A stretch of DNA of 64,000 nt from Chrysoperla carnea (Eukaryota > Arthropoda > Insecta > Neuroptera > Chrysopidae), in assembly GCF_905475395.1 (NCBI RefSeq), contig NC_058338.1, positions 13,344,935-13,408,934 of the forward strand. The letters run 5' to 3'. The notes under the pieces are model-generated. The model ran no database searches and had not been told where the DNA came from. It was given only the letters and a program-made list of their open reading frames with translations. Position 1 is the first letter of the stretch. Each line of letters starts with the position of its first letter. Below, in pieces: positions 49,824 to 62,400 of the stretch. A program made the position numbers and the translations under genes.

Positions 49824-51385
49824 ATGGCTAAAGAAAATCCCGATGACCCTATGGGAGATAATAAGGCACCTTTTGGATTCAAATTGGCAAATTTACCTGT
49901 AGTCGTAAAAACTCATTATAAAAAGGTATGACATTTTTTAATTAAAAACTTTCATTTTTCATGAAATTAAGTAGGCATGGACTAAGTTTTTTAAGTAATA
50001 ATGTAGTGTTAATAATTTAGGATGGTTTGTGGTAGAATTTTTCTAGCAGTACTGTTGCTTTTATCCGATTTGTTTTTAGCTCTTTTTATATTCGCATTCA
50101 TCAATCAGTTTGATAGACCACCGGAATAAAATTTTACAAAAAAAAAAAAACTATAAATCTTCCTAAATTATAAATACTAAATGGGTACTGTATGTACCAA
50201 AAGCAACACCAAATTCCAGAATGTAGGAAATTACCAATCACAAATTTAACAAAATTATCATAAGTTCTACATCAGTACAGTTGTAGTCATTCCATAAAAT
50301 AGCTCTTAAGAGATTGTTTCCTAGAACAACGAGTAGTTGTCTTTTGTCAAAGTCCTCCTAATAAATACTCTTAACGAATTTTTTTTTCTTTTATCAGGTT
50401 CTTATAGCAGGAGTAATGGGCTTCGTCGGTTACAATGCTTATTTAAAAATGAAAGAAGCAAACACATTTAGTCTATTTAATAAAACAAAAATTATGCCAA
50501 TGGATTCTGGTACAACTTCAAGTCCTGCGAAAGCAACTCAACCGCCCAATTTAGATCCAGATCCAAAAATGCAAGCATTAGAAAAGAACAAAGTATTAGA
50601 TGACGCCACTGTAAATACATTACAACCATTTATTAATGATAAAACCAATGATGTATCAAATATATTGAGTGAATCTCAGAGTGATGATAACCAATTGGAT
50701 GCTGAAAAGATGATTACAGAAATGATAAATGCTCGAGATGGTATCAACGACGATGTAAGAATGATTTATTAATTGTACCAGCTGTGTCTTCTCAGCCACT
50801 AGTTCTTCACAGCCACAAAATTCACACTATAGTAGTTTTTTTAATTTTTGTAAATTTCACTTGTTAAATTAAAGTTATCCGAATCACATCCTATGTTAGG
50901 GTATGCACATCCTATTATGACTGAGTTTTCGAGTAGTTATTATAAAGAATTTTTTATCGTTTCATTATTTTTACAAAAACAGAATAATAGTCACAAGCGC
51001 CTTCGCCCCGGGCGACAATGCACATGAGATCTGTCGAGACAATCTTTACTTGCTCCCGTGATGCGTATACATTTATCTGCTTGACGGAGGCGGAAGGTGG
51101 CATCTTGTTTAACACAGGGACGAAGGGCGAAAGTTGACAATGCTCTTTCGAAGGGGAGAAAATGACTGCTTCTGTTTTGATATAAACAAAAAATGGCTTT
51201 TCTTAAGAACAATTGTTTAAACAATTGTTTAAAACTTTGAAAAGATTCGTCTGCACAGTTTTATAAATAATTTGTTGTAGGATAAGTTGGAGAAAGCAGA
51301 AATTTCTACTGTCAATGATGAAAAATATACCAAAAGTAACGATGATCACCAAGATAAAATAAAATTCCCAATTGGAAGAATCTAA
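49824..51385 (+). CDS. Hypothetical small single-pass membrane protein A
   Basis: Exons 49824-49925, 50398-50754 and 51281-51385 sum to 564 nt, 187 residues, all junctions phase 0, with good GT/AG borders. The protein has a short N-terminal part (APFGFKLANLPVVVKTHYKK), one hydrophobic segment at about 35-50 (VLIAGVMGFVGYNAYL) flanked by lysines, then a long polar, Asp/Asn/Lys-rich tail that looks disordered. No signal peptide. I do not recognise a family. The topology (basic flanks, short membrane helix, soluble tail) would suit an intracellular organelle membrane, but that is inference. AATAAA at 51,466. It lies 183 bp upstream of protein B in the same orientation and shares its plan. Confidence 0.7.
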
Positions 51386-51568
51386 TATAGTACTCTTTGC
51401 TGCTTATAACTTTATGGACGTAAGTAAATTTTCAACAAATGAAATTACCTAGCAACAAAAAATTTAATAAATACAATTCGTTTTTTATTTAAATGTCATT
51501 TGACACCAAATGATTTTTTGTATAACATCCTAAAAATAATATCCAAAAATAATTTTTTTGATTAAAAT

Positions 51569-52025
51569 ATGGATCCATCAAATCGCTCGGACGACGTAAA
51601 ATCCCCCGCAAATGAATCTGCCAAAACCTCTACAAATGAAAGTAAATCCACTGAAAACGAAGCTAAATTCACTGCAAATGAAACCAGCACAGAAACTTCT
51701 AAATCTAAATTTGCAGGATTGTCAAAACTATTTAATAACAATACAACTACTGGGCGTGCCAATGTACTATATTTTTTAAGCTTATTGAAAGTTCAAATGA
51801 AATTAAATTAAATTAAATTAAATTTTTTATTTCTAGGTTGCCAAAGCTACAGTTGGATCTTTATTCATGGCATTTTTAGTTTATAAATTTGTGATGATGA
51901 AAAAGAAAGATACGAAAACGCCTGTAACGATAACAACTACACAAAAACAGAGTAAAAATACATCACCAGCATCAACAATATTAACACCAGATCCTACTAA
52001 TCCTTATCCGGCGAAAAAAAAGTAA
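51569..52025 (+). CDS. Hypothetical small single-pass membrane protein B
   Basis: Exons 51569-51763 and 51837-52025 sum to 384 nt, 127 residues, junction phase 0. The N-terminal half is polar and repetitive (recurring N-E-[ST]-x-x-x-[STE] with Lys, Thr and Ser). Exon 2 opens directly with a hydrophobic segment, VAKATVGSLFMAFLVYKF, followed by MMKKK and a Thr/Pro/Ser-rich tail ending PYPAKKK. No signal peptide and no recognised family. As in protein A, a phase-0 intron lies immediately before the membrane segment and the next exon begins with Val, so the two may be diverged tandem duplicates. AATAAA at 52,073-52,078. Confidence 0.7.
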
Positions 52026-53793
52026 TGGAACACAATTTTTTAAGACCATCTTATATAAGATCATTTTTTACAAATAAAACTTTTTTCTATTCCACATAAT
52101 TTCCGTGTTTTTTTTTAACGATTCAAGGAAAAGCCGATCAAATGTTGAATCCTGATTTCGATGAACGACTTGCGGATGGCTCTTGCGTATTTTCACAAAC
52201 AACGCCAACTTTCTAATCATTAATTTTCACAAAAAATCTTTGTAATCTTAGAATTTTACCATATTGTTTTGAAAAAAAGATTAACAAGGCCAACGAAGAC
52301 TCGAATGAATACCCCATCATACTAAATTTTACAACTATAAATTTTAGCTGTTGATCATACCTTCCTCCTGACCAATTGGCTCGCAACGCTCTTGAACAAG
52401 ACGCAATTGTGACTAAGATTTGTATTTTGATGTGTAAAATAGAAAAAAATAGATTTTATTTTGGATTTCGAAGTAACCAAAAGATTTAATTTTGATTTAT
52501 TTTAATTTAATTTTGGTTTTGGGATTGAAATAGCTTCAAAATCATCGGAATCAACTTAACTTTAATATACAATGTCAGCATGTACATTGACAACAAAACA
52601 TCCAAGCACCTAATGTCAATGGAATAGTATCAAGCTTTGTCATTTAGTGCCTAAATTCTGCAGAGTTCAAACAACTTCAATACTTACCTTCGATCGATTA
52701 CATTTCACCTGGCTGGTAAAATATATACATGTTGCGTAATTTGAAATAATTGGAGAAAAAATTTTAGGTTTATCATTCTGCACATAAATGAAAATGGGAG
52801 AAGATAGATGTAGTAGACAAACAACCGTGTATGAAAGCATGCACTTAGTTCATGCATGCCTCTTCTTGGATATAGTAAAACTCCAAAATTTAAATTCGAG
52901 CACATTATGTGTTAGTTTGCAATTTTAGAAAAAGAATTTGGAACCGCCAAGCATCTGAAAGTTATTAGAAAGAATAAAAAAAATTCGAACATAAACAGAA
53001 ACATAAAAAAAGTTTTCTACTTTATTAAAATCATATTTCAACACTTTTTTTTAACCACAAATTAAAAGAACAACCACCCAAGGTATCGAAAACAAGATCT
53101 TCTTAAAATTAGGAACTTAAAATTAATTACAATAAGAAAATTCTAAATTAATTGAGTTGTTAAATAAAACGTTTATAAATAAGATTATTAGACTCGAGAA
53201 CACCCACACAAAATTGACCGTCTCTTTTCTATAAGTCGGTAGAAATTCTAGAAAAAGGCAATAGGGTATTATCGTTAGTCAAAAATAATCTGATTTCGTA
53301 TCATAAAAACACATTTTTCTTTTAAAATTTTAAAATTAAAAATCGTAATTTTTAAACTGTATATCACGTGACCTAAAACGCGGGCAAGCCCTGCTGTGAT
53401 GTCATAGCGGTATGAGTCATAGACCATCAATTAGTTCAGTGTAGACAGTTGGGTATAATATATACATAGATAAGTATTTATATTTATATTATAATCAGAT
53501 GTCTATGAACATATCTGTCAAAATTATTTGTGTTATTTCGTATAGTGATACCCATATTACGTCATCAAATTGGATGCCCGCTTTTTTGACAGTTTGAAAA
53601 AGGTTTAAAATTTAATTTAAGTTTTTGGCAAGAAAGCTTGTGTATTTTTCCGAAATAAATTATTGATAGCTTTTTATTAGCAAAATCAACATTTTGAAGT
53701 ACTTTTTCAAAAATAGTGGAATACCCTATTAAAAATAAAGTGAGTACCTAATTATCAGTGTGTATAACCAATTGTTAATATTTTCTACATGTA
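52026..53793. other. Intergenic AT-rich stretch
   Basis: No gene seen. A patch at 53,370-53,440 (cctaaaacgcgggc, gatgtcatagcggtatgag) looks like an old dispersed repeat. Confidence 0.45.
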
Positions 53794-54250
53794 GGTTATA
53801 AAGAAGGAGAACGATCGCTACGCGCTAAAGCATTAGCGCGTCCATCCCTGAAAATTTGTAAAATTTATAGATCATTTTTCAGCCACCAGCCTCGCTGTCG
53901 TCGGTAAATAGTATCTGTGAAGTTAGCTGTTTATGAGTACAAGTAGATGAAGTTAGTACCATTCAAATTTATAAAGTAGTATAGATAAATTTATAAAGTA
54001 GAATAGATAATTTATAATTTTCTTCATTAGTAAATAATAATAATAATTAATAATAATTTCATTATTTGCTTTTTTTCCTTTGAATGATATTTATAGACGT
54101 ATATTAAACGTTGATAGATCATTTGAAATTAGCGCACAACAGCCCGCTTTTAATGAGACAACTTAGCAATCCCAGCGCCTCACTTATTTTGTCCATATTT
54201 TGGGGACAATATTTTCTATAGCGACCGTTCTCCTTCTTTATAGCCTCCAT
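53788..54250. mobile_element. MITE with about 27-bp terminal inverted repeats
   Basis: 53,794-53,820 (starting ggttataaagaaggagaacg) pairs with 54,219-54,245 over 27 bp with two mismatches, and weaker pairing extends about six bases outward (catg). Near the left end is a palindrome, cgcgctaaagcattagcgcg. No transposase. It sits just downstream of PEX3. Confidence 0.75.
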
Positions 54251-54323
54251 GATTTTCTACGAAAACTCAATTAATCTAGAATTATTGTTATGATACAATT
54301 TATATAAATAAAATATAAATAAA

Positions 54324-55400
54324 TTATGACGTAATAACGTTACAATCCTCACAGAAAGCCTCATAAATATTTGCACCTAATATTTTAAATTGATCATTTA
54401 ACACTAACTCATGTATAATATTAAACGAAAAATTTTTACCATCACTCGTTGAATGTGGCGTTAAAATAATACCATTTATAATTGGTATTAATTTCGCCAT
54501 TGGTACTTGAACTTTATTTGGATTAATAAATCCAGAACTTTCACTCGATGTCGATGTTTCGTTCGATGTCGTTGTATAATACTCTGATATACAATCGATT
54601 AAACATGAAAAACTTCGACTAACATTTGAACTACATACATTTCGTAATTCATCACTTTCTAATAAATCGCATGTTTCGTTAATAATTTTCTTATAAATCT
54701 CGTCATTTTCGAACGTTTTATCATCGGAACCAATTAAAAAATCTGATATTCGCAACAAGGGATCGTTTAAATCACTACTTAATTGTGATTGGATTGACCA
54801 AAATAATAGCTCGACATCTTGTAAGGACATTTTTTGTTTTAAATCGAATTTATTTACAACATTTTTCACTTTTTGTTGAATGTTTTGTATCATTTCTTGT
54901 GTACCTTCATTTAAATATCGTTGACACAGCGAAAAATATTTTTCTTGAACGGCCAAGGTAACTTTATCCGTGTTTTTAAACATATAACCACCGATTAAAT
55001 TCAATTGAACTCGAGATATAGCGACTAATAATACAGCACCATATACAAATGCTGTAACTCGTGTGAATGCAATCACTTTAATTTCATTCCAAATTTCGAC
55101 ACGATTTTCCGGTGATGATTTTAATTTTGCAACAAGTTCATCCGTGGATAATTGTTTAACAATGGAATCACTTAAATGTTTAAATAATGATAAAATTGTG
55201 GTGTTACAAGTACGTTCGGTTGATTCAAAATGTTGACATTTTCTTGTACGTTCCAAAAATTCTTTAGTTTTACGTTCTTGCCATTCTTCGATTTTATTTC
55301 GTGCATATTTTGATAGTAATATTATACCACCGGCTATTAAACCACCTGTTATGATTTTCCGTCTGTGACGACTTAAGAATGCTCGAGTTGATGCAAACAT
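54324..55400 (-). CDS. PEX3: Peroxisomal biogenesis factor 3 (peroxin-3)
   Basis: Peroxisomal membrane protein that docks PEX19 carrying newly made membrane proteins, and so is needed for peroxisome membrane assembly. The 358-residue single-exon frame starts at ATG 55,400 (context acaATG); the frame extends upstream only through a TTG. Human PEX3 has 373 residues. Features: basic N-terminus with SRHRRKI, membrane anchor ITGGLIAGGIILLSKYA (about 14-33), then HFESTERTCNTTILSL, VEIWNEIKVIAFTRVTAFVY and VQLNLIGGY, all aligning with conserved PEX3 blocks. The C-terminal part keeps PMAKLIPIINGII and ANIYEAF. No intron. Neighbours: head-to-head with the C16orf87 homologue, 1.5 kb apart. Confidence 0.93.
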   Translation of the reverse strand: MFASTRAFLSRHRRKIITGGLIAGGIILLSKYARNKIEEWQERKTKEFLERTRKCQHFESTERTCNTTILSLFKHLSDSIVKQLSTDELVAKLKSSPENRVEIWNEIKVIAFTRVTAFVYGAVLLVAISRVQLNLIGGYMFKNTDKVTLAVQEKYFSLCQRYLNEGTQEMIQNIQQKVKNVVNKFDLKQKMSLQDVELLFWSIQSQLSSDLNDPLLRISDFLIGSDDKTFENDEIYKKIINETCDLLESDELRNVCSSNVSRSFSCLIDCISEYYTTTSNETSTSSESSGFINPNKVQVPMAKLIPIINGIILTPHSTSDGKNFSFNIIHELVLNDQFKILGANIYEAFCEDCNVITS

Positions 55401-56892
55401 TGTGTTTTTCTTATTTTTGTAACGAATACTAAACAACTTCAGCTATTGCAAGTCATTTACAATTAACATATATTTTATAGGTTAATTAAGAAAAATTTTT
55501 ATTTAACAAAATTTTTATTCATCGTTTTAATAGTCACTTTGCACATGGTTTTCCCGTAAATCAGTTAATTTTTGATTATAAAACCATTTATAAAAAATTA
55601 TCTTATTCTGATAAAAAAAAATTTATATTAAATTTACGCTTCTTGTAAACTCAATCGTAAAATAAAGTCCAAGGTATATTTGAAAACATTACTTTTAGGT
55701 GACGTTTTAATATCAAAAATTTTTTTATACATTATTACATAAAAGCTGATTAGATTAAATATAATAATTTTTAAAATTGCACATTGATTTATTGAAATGG
55801 TATCTTTTTCTTGCGAGAAAATTTGAAAAAAGTATTTTATGTACTTAACCTTCATTAAATACAGAGTGTATGAAATTATAAAAATAATTTGTCGTAATAG
55901 AAAACAAATCAAAATTGTGTCCGATGCAAGTAATTAAACCCGAATTAAGGCCTAGATGACTAGGCATAGGTCTATGACCCTCCACAAAAGAAAGCCGCAG
56001 ATATGAAACGTTTTTCGAACGGCAAAATTATTATACCATTACTCTTAACGATTATAAGAGCGTTTAAAAAAAAATTATTCATTCATTTCCCGAATTTGTA
56101 TATGCTTTCTGCCTTTAACCGCCCGGTTTAAGTCTTTAAGAATTATTTCTCTTTAGATCTTCCTTTTCTTTGATTCGTATTTTTATGGTTTAGAATAGTA
56201 ATGAAATCCAAATTTTTGCATTTGCCACAATTTCGAGCAGTAATGGTGTTTGGACACCATTTGTGTTGGAATCGACAAAGGAAATATCGAAATATTAAGT
56301 AATTAGAAGCCACACGCTATTAAAACAAAGACGTTGTGATTTTCATATATTAACAAGACTATAGTACTCGTATTTGAAGGTTTCTTAAGTCACAACCGCA
56401 ACGGCAAAATAATTAATGAAGTATTGCGTGATTTTTTAAACTCAAGGTGAGTTTCAAGCTCTCATAAATCATTTTTGCGACTCAAAAGTTTTAAGGATTT
56501 TTGCCAGTTAAATTCAAATAATGACTTTTTCTACGGCATAATCATCTTTGATACTGTTCAATCGTTCATAAAATTTATCAATGCCAAGAATTACTAAACC
56601 CGTATATTAACTCCGGCTTAAGAGTGAGCATACAAATTTGCCAATAATAAAAACGATCGAGCAGATTTAAAAAAGAATGAACACACCCTTATTTAATTTC
56701 AGAAATAGACCTGTTTTGAACGGAACCTTTATATGCCAAACAACTTGAAATTACCAATTTACAATTTTTATTAATCTGTCAGATATTTTATTTATAAAAT
56801 TGAAAAATATAATATTTCATTATAGTTTTTACAGAAAATATTTTTTTAATTAGTGTTATTTCAATAATGGCATATTATCTTTAAGAAAAACT
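55401..56892. other. Region between PEX3 and the C16orf87 homologue
   Basis: Holds the two divergent promoters. A hydrophobic minus-strand frame at 55,634-55,912 has no recognisable motif and A/T-driven composition, so it is not called. Confidence 0.45.
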
Positions 56893-57324
56893 ATGCCCAA
56901 GAAACAAATGATATCGAAAGGATGCCCAAAATGTGAGCAACAAGTTCCAGTTGCTTGCAAAGCATGTCGTTGTGGACATTCGTTTTTCAAAGCGAAAAAG
57001 GGGTCAAATACGCCCGCACAATCAACAGATACACGACGGCGAACCTCGCGTGTGCGACGTGAAAAACCTAATTACTACGATTCTTTAGAGTTCGAAAAAC
57101 AAGTGAAAAAAACCCGAACGTCATCACGAGTTAGTGAATGTGACGATGATGATGCAGTCCTTATTAAGCCAAAACCGAAGAAGCGTAAAGTAAAAAAAGA
57201 GGAAGAAGAAGAAGAGGAACCCATACAAAATTTAAGTGGCGATAAACAACTGCAATGCATGATTATTTTAGCTGAATTAAATAGAAAAATGGGTGTTGTC
57301 ACATGGAAACCTTTGGATGAATAG
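56893..57324 (+). CDS. C16orf87: UPF0547 protein, C16orf87 homologue
   Basis: 143 residues, single exon, ATG at 56,893. The N-terminus holds the UPF0547 zinc-ribbon-like motif, C-PKC-EQQVPVACKAC-x-CGHSF, with four CxxC/CxC cysteines (residues about 11-27). It is followed by a basic RRRTSRVRREKPNYYDS stretch, an acidic/basic KKRKVKKEEEEEEE segment that resembles a nuclear localisation signal, and a conserved C-terminal ILAELNRKM helix (human: ALAEINRK). Human C16orf87 is about 154 residues. From memory, interaction studies link it to HDAC-MIER chromatin complexes; the sequence here supports only a nuclear zinc-binding protein. AATAAA at 57,497. Confidence 0.88.
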   Translation: MPKKQMISKGCPKCEQQVPVACKACRCGHSFFKAKKGSNTPAQSTDTRRRTSRVRREKPNYYDSLEFEKQVKKTRTSSRVSECDDDDAVLIKPKPKKRKVKKEEEEEEEPIQNLSGDKQLQCMIILAELNRKMGVVTWKPLDE

Positions 57325-59492
57325 TTTTAAGTTTATTACCCCAATAGTGAATAATTGGTGATTGAAGACTATACTTAGTTCGAACGGTATCCAGCAAATA
57401 TAAGATCCACAGAGTTATTAATCGATGCTCGCGTGCGACTCGCGCTGAATGCCCAGGAAAACTTTGATTTTAAATATCTACAAAAAAGTGCAAAGGAATA
57501 AATAATTAAGAGAACAAATTTGAAGAATTTATAATTTACAAAACAATGAAACAAAAATGTCAAATAAACATCATAAACATTTCAGTGTTGTCAGATTTTA
57601 TGCGTCACAATGTAACTATTCAAAACTGCGAAATAATTTAATGTAGAATCTAATCATTAAAGAATATTGTTTTAATAAAAAAAGGAAAATAAATATTTTA
57701 TATTTAAAAAATTTGTTTGTTTTATTAAATTAAAAATGGTAATTTAAAGTCTATCTCCTTAAGAGTACATTGGATCCTTGGTAGAACTAGACAAGGTATG
57801 CTCGATGTAGGACGAGTTTTGGTTCAGTAGGCGCATGTACCCAGTCGACGCCATTTTACCTTTTTCCCGCTTCTTGATTCAAATGTTGTAAAAAACATGA
57901 ATACTTTTTGTGTGAACAATCCTTGTGTGAAAAATAGTTCCTGACAATGAATAAATAATTAATGATTAATGGATTTTTTCAATTTTTAATATGTAAACAA
58001 TACATTGACCAATTTGACAGCTCGAATAGAATAGCGAAGGCGCTGAGTGCCTACAAAAAGATTATTAAACTAGAACAACTTTGCAATTTTCTCATATATA
58101 ATTATGTGGGATTTTCTTTCGCTCAGGGTTCGCTATCGACTTATAAACTAATAATGTACCGAAAAAATAATAAAACTTAATCCTTACAATCGTGCTAGCT
58201 TCTTTGTTATTTAATCAAACGTATTATTATGTGCATAACATTAAAATATAGACTCATACCTTTAAAATGAGTACCTTAAAGCACAAAAATATTATTAATT
58301 GGCCAATCTACGAACGTTTCAAACGAAGCCCTTCGCGCCGATCTTATACATTATCATTTTTGTTTACAATTTTAATCATATCTCCGGTTCTATTGGTCCT
58401 ATCAAGGCGAAAAAAAGGAAATATTTGTCTTTATATGTAAAATAATATGGTACAGTATTTGTATACTAAATTTTCAATAACTTACGAGCTAGAGCCGTAT
58501 AAACAATTTATTTGTTTATAACAAATTTCCTCCACTTTGAGCTATGAGCAAGCTGAAAATTCAGATTCAGCGGGTCAAAATACAATACACTCCTTGTTCG
58601 GTAGGACCTGTTAATGTATACAAAATATACTCAGCGAATTTTACAAACGATAAATAGTGAAGTCTTAAATTCTCTGTTCTTTTAATACGACAGTTTTGGG
58701 TCACCTTGCTTAGTATAGAAGTATAAAATTTATGTTTTAAATGTAACTACGGTAACAGTCCTCATTTATGGCAAATTGAAATATGTCAACCCAAAATAAA
58801 TAAAAAATTTTGGAACTATATAAAAAGCTTTAAATTTATCGATATATATGAAAATTATCTGGAAATGGTAATTTTCTCCGCAAATTTTAATGACTACCAT
58901 TAAAAGATCCCCATCTTTTAAAAAAAGAGTCTTAACGAGTGAGTTTTATCTTTTCTTTATGCAAAATATTAATTAAATAGCTAAGCCTCATTTGCTTTTG
59001 TATATAAAAATCCTAACTGTCATGATGTTTGGTAGGTTGATAGATGGTAATAAGATAATACCTGTAGTTTTCTCTAAAATTGACGTTTTCGAGATATTCG
59101 GTTTTGAATTTCAGGAAGAGATTAAATTAAAAAAATTTGTCTGAATCTCTAACTGGGTGTTAACGAGTACCAAATGCACGCATGAAATCTTTACTGAACT
59201 AAGGGTTGCCGGAAAGGATTGAAATTTTTTCTGAAGATGTTTTAGTACTCGATAACATGCAGTTAGGAGATCAAACAAAATTTTTTAATTTAACTCCTGC
59301 CAATAGCCGAAAACCGAATATTTCGAAAATATTTGATTGCTAAGCCATGTGTAGAGGAAACAAAAGTCTTGTTTGATCTGCAACTAGCAACCATCAGAAA
59401 GTTAAGAATTTCCAAATTTTTTTTCAATTTTTAAATGTCACACAGACATATATAAATAAAATTTCGATTTTTAATATTTCAACTAAAAAGAG
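57325..59492. other. Intergenic region upstream of the kinase gene
   Basis: C16orf87 polyadenylation signal near 57,497, then AT-rich sequence. The open frame at 57,962-58,180 shows no motif. Nothing else identified. Confidence 0.45.
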
Positions 59493-62400
59493 ATGACTAG
59501 CCCCAGCCTGCAAAAAAGTCTAAGCCTACAAAAAGCCCAGAACACAAACAGTAGTTCTTGTGTAGATTTTCAATCTTATACGCCTAAATCACTGTCTCAA
59601 TCACCATTATGGCAGCGTTACAGAGAATATAGTAAGAAATTAATGTATTATTTGTAAATGTTTTCAATTTAATTCTTTTGACATCGACTATAATGTAAAA
59701 CACATATTTTTTGGGCCCTGATGAAATCAGCAGAGTTAATGAAACATTTGCGATAAAGTTTTACACAAAGATTTTGGTTTTGTCTATATTTTCCATTAAA
59801 CCAGACGCATACTATTTGTAAAGTTTAGTTTTAATATAACAGTAACCGTTAATGAAACATTCGCAAAAAAAAATGTATTGATCTTTGACCCCGGGTAACT
59901 TTGGTACCTTTATGTATACGGATTAATTTTCCGAAGTTCGATCTTTATTTATTGTTTATTCCCTGGATTATTATACTGCTTTATACTTAGAATGGCTATT
60001 ATATCTCAGTGAGATAATTTACAAAATGTTTAGTACAAATAATATTTAGAATATTTTTTATACAGGCATAAAAAAATGGAAACAACCAAACGACGGAGAT
60101 TTACTAAGCTCAAAAGAGCGTATTTTAAGGCATTTAGTTGACTTTTCACAATATTTAGCTGAAGCTAAAAAAGAGTTTTATAGCAAGTAAGTATTTCTAT
60201 GATATAAATAATACAATTATGATTTCGGCGAAACAAAAAATAACAAACATAATCGAATTATAATTAAGTGTGGTGCGTTTAAAAAAACAGGTTGTTTAGC
60301 GACAATGTGGGTTTTTTTTATTAAAAACATTAGAGTATCTTAGACGAAAAACCCAATAATAGATCTTGATTATGCTTTTATATTTTTACATTTTAGATTA
60401 AGTGATCATAAAAAAATGGATGAATATCGTATGGATGATTTTCATTTTATTAGAACCTTAGGTAAAGGTACATTCGGGCGAGTAATGTTGGCGAAACATT
60501 TTTATAGGTCGCTAGAATCTGAATATGCAATAAAATTGTTAGATAAAGCAAAAATTGTTAAATACAAACAAATCCTTCATGTTCGTAACGAAATCGAAAT
60601 ATTATCTGCAGCTGATTTTCCCTTTATCACCGAAATGTTATTTTGTTTTATGTCAGGTGTATATATTGGTATAGGTAAGATACAATTACAATTTATAATT
60701 TAGTCGAATTATTTATTAGTTATCTAGCAGATACGGACCAAAATCGATCCAAATATTGCAATATCTCGGAAACTGTGCATCCAATCATAAAATTAACCTG
60801 ATTTTTATACTTATTGGATCAAAATTACCCCCTAGACCGAGTTTCATCAAATTCCAAAACAAAAAATTTTTTTGCATTTTTCTCGATTTTTTCAAAGGGG
60901 TACCCCTTAAAAAAATTTAAAAAAATCAAAAAAATTTTGTTATCTCCAATTTCGATAAAACTCAGTATATTAGGTAATTTTGACCCAAAAAAGACAAAAA
61001 TCGGGTGCATTTGATGACTGGTCCAATAGTTTTTGAGATACGGACCAAAATCGATCCAAATATTGCGATATCTCGGAAACTTTGCATCCAATCATAAAAT
61101 TAACCTGATTTTTGTACTTTTTGGATCAAAATTACCCCATAGACCGAGTTTCATCAAATTCCAAAACAAAAAATTTTTTTGCGTTTTTCTCGATTTTTTC
61201 AAAGGGGTACCCCTTAAAAAAATTGCAAAAAATCGAAAAAATTTTGTTATCTCCAATTTCGATAAAACTCAGTATATTAGGTAATTTTGACCCAAAAAAG
61301 ACAAAAATCGGGTGCATTTGTTGACTGGTCGAATAGTTTTTAAGATACGGACCAAAATCGATCCAAATATTGCGATATCTCGGAAACTTTGAATCCAATC
61401 ATAAAATTAATCTGATTTTTATACTTTTTGGATTAAAATTACCCTATAGACCGAATTTCATCAAATTCCAAAACAAAAATTTTTTTTGCTCTTAAAAAAT
61501 TGCAAAAAATCGAGAAAAATTTATAGATTCTCTTCCTATCGTTGGGGTATCTAAACTAACATTTTTGCATATTTCCAGCTGATTTAAAATGAGCCCAAAT
61601 TTTAAATATTATAATTCCCATTATCAATTATGGTAAGTAATGGTATTGTAAATTAAACTTTTATATTTAACAAAATAGGAATGCCATATTTTACTGGTGG
61701 TGATATGTTTAACTATTTGCGTAAAAAAGGACATTTTGAAGAACAAGAAACACAATTCTACGCTGCCCAAATAGCATTGGTTTTCGAATATTTACATTTT
61801 ATGGGAATTATCTATCGAGATTTAAAGCCGGAAAATATTATGTTTTCTGAAGATGGTTATCTAAAATTAGTTGATTTTGGTTTTGCTAAGAAAATTGATG
61901 ATGGTAGAACCTATACTTTATGCGGTAATTTACTTGCAAATTATTGAAATCGATAACAAAATTGAAGGAAAGATTTTTCTATGGAATTTGCTATTTGTTT
62001 GAATAGCAAAGTTTGAATTTTCTATAGTTTTGTTCTGGAAGTGAAATTTGCTAAATAACATCTAACGAAGAAGTTAGCGTCTATTATTAGCCTCTGAAGA
62101 ATTAGTGATACAATTTGTTAATAAGTAAAAATTTAAACATTGTTAGCAGGCAGAATGGGTAAAACATCAACAACAACTGTCTCTTATCCTTGATGTACAC
62201 AAGGCCGGATTAACCATTAAACAGATTAGGCAACTGCCTAGAGGATCCTTGATCTATTATGGAACTTATCCTTTCAAAACTTAGCTCTGCACTGTGGTTC
62301 TTGCGTGGTAACGATACTATAGAGAAAGTCAGTTGGATTTCTCATTTTATTGGTTCTAATCTGTTCACGCTGACTTTAGTGTGATCCGCAAAAAAAGCTT

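Noticed and set aside
55634-55912. Hydrophobic minus-strand frame between PEX3 and the C16orf87 homologue
   Set aside because: Composition follows A/T bias (Ile, Phe, Tyr, Lys), no family signature, no clear promoter or partner exon.
60825-61398. Overlapping frames reading [16 protein letters not shown]-like peptides, repeated at other arrays
   Set aside because: They are translations of the 307-bp satellite, recurring at every array and on both strands; no start or gene context.
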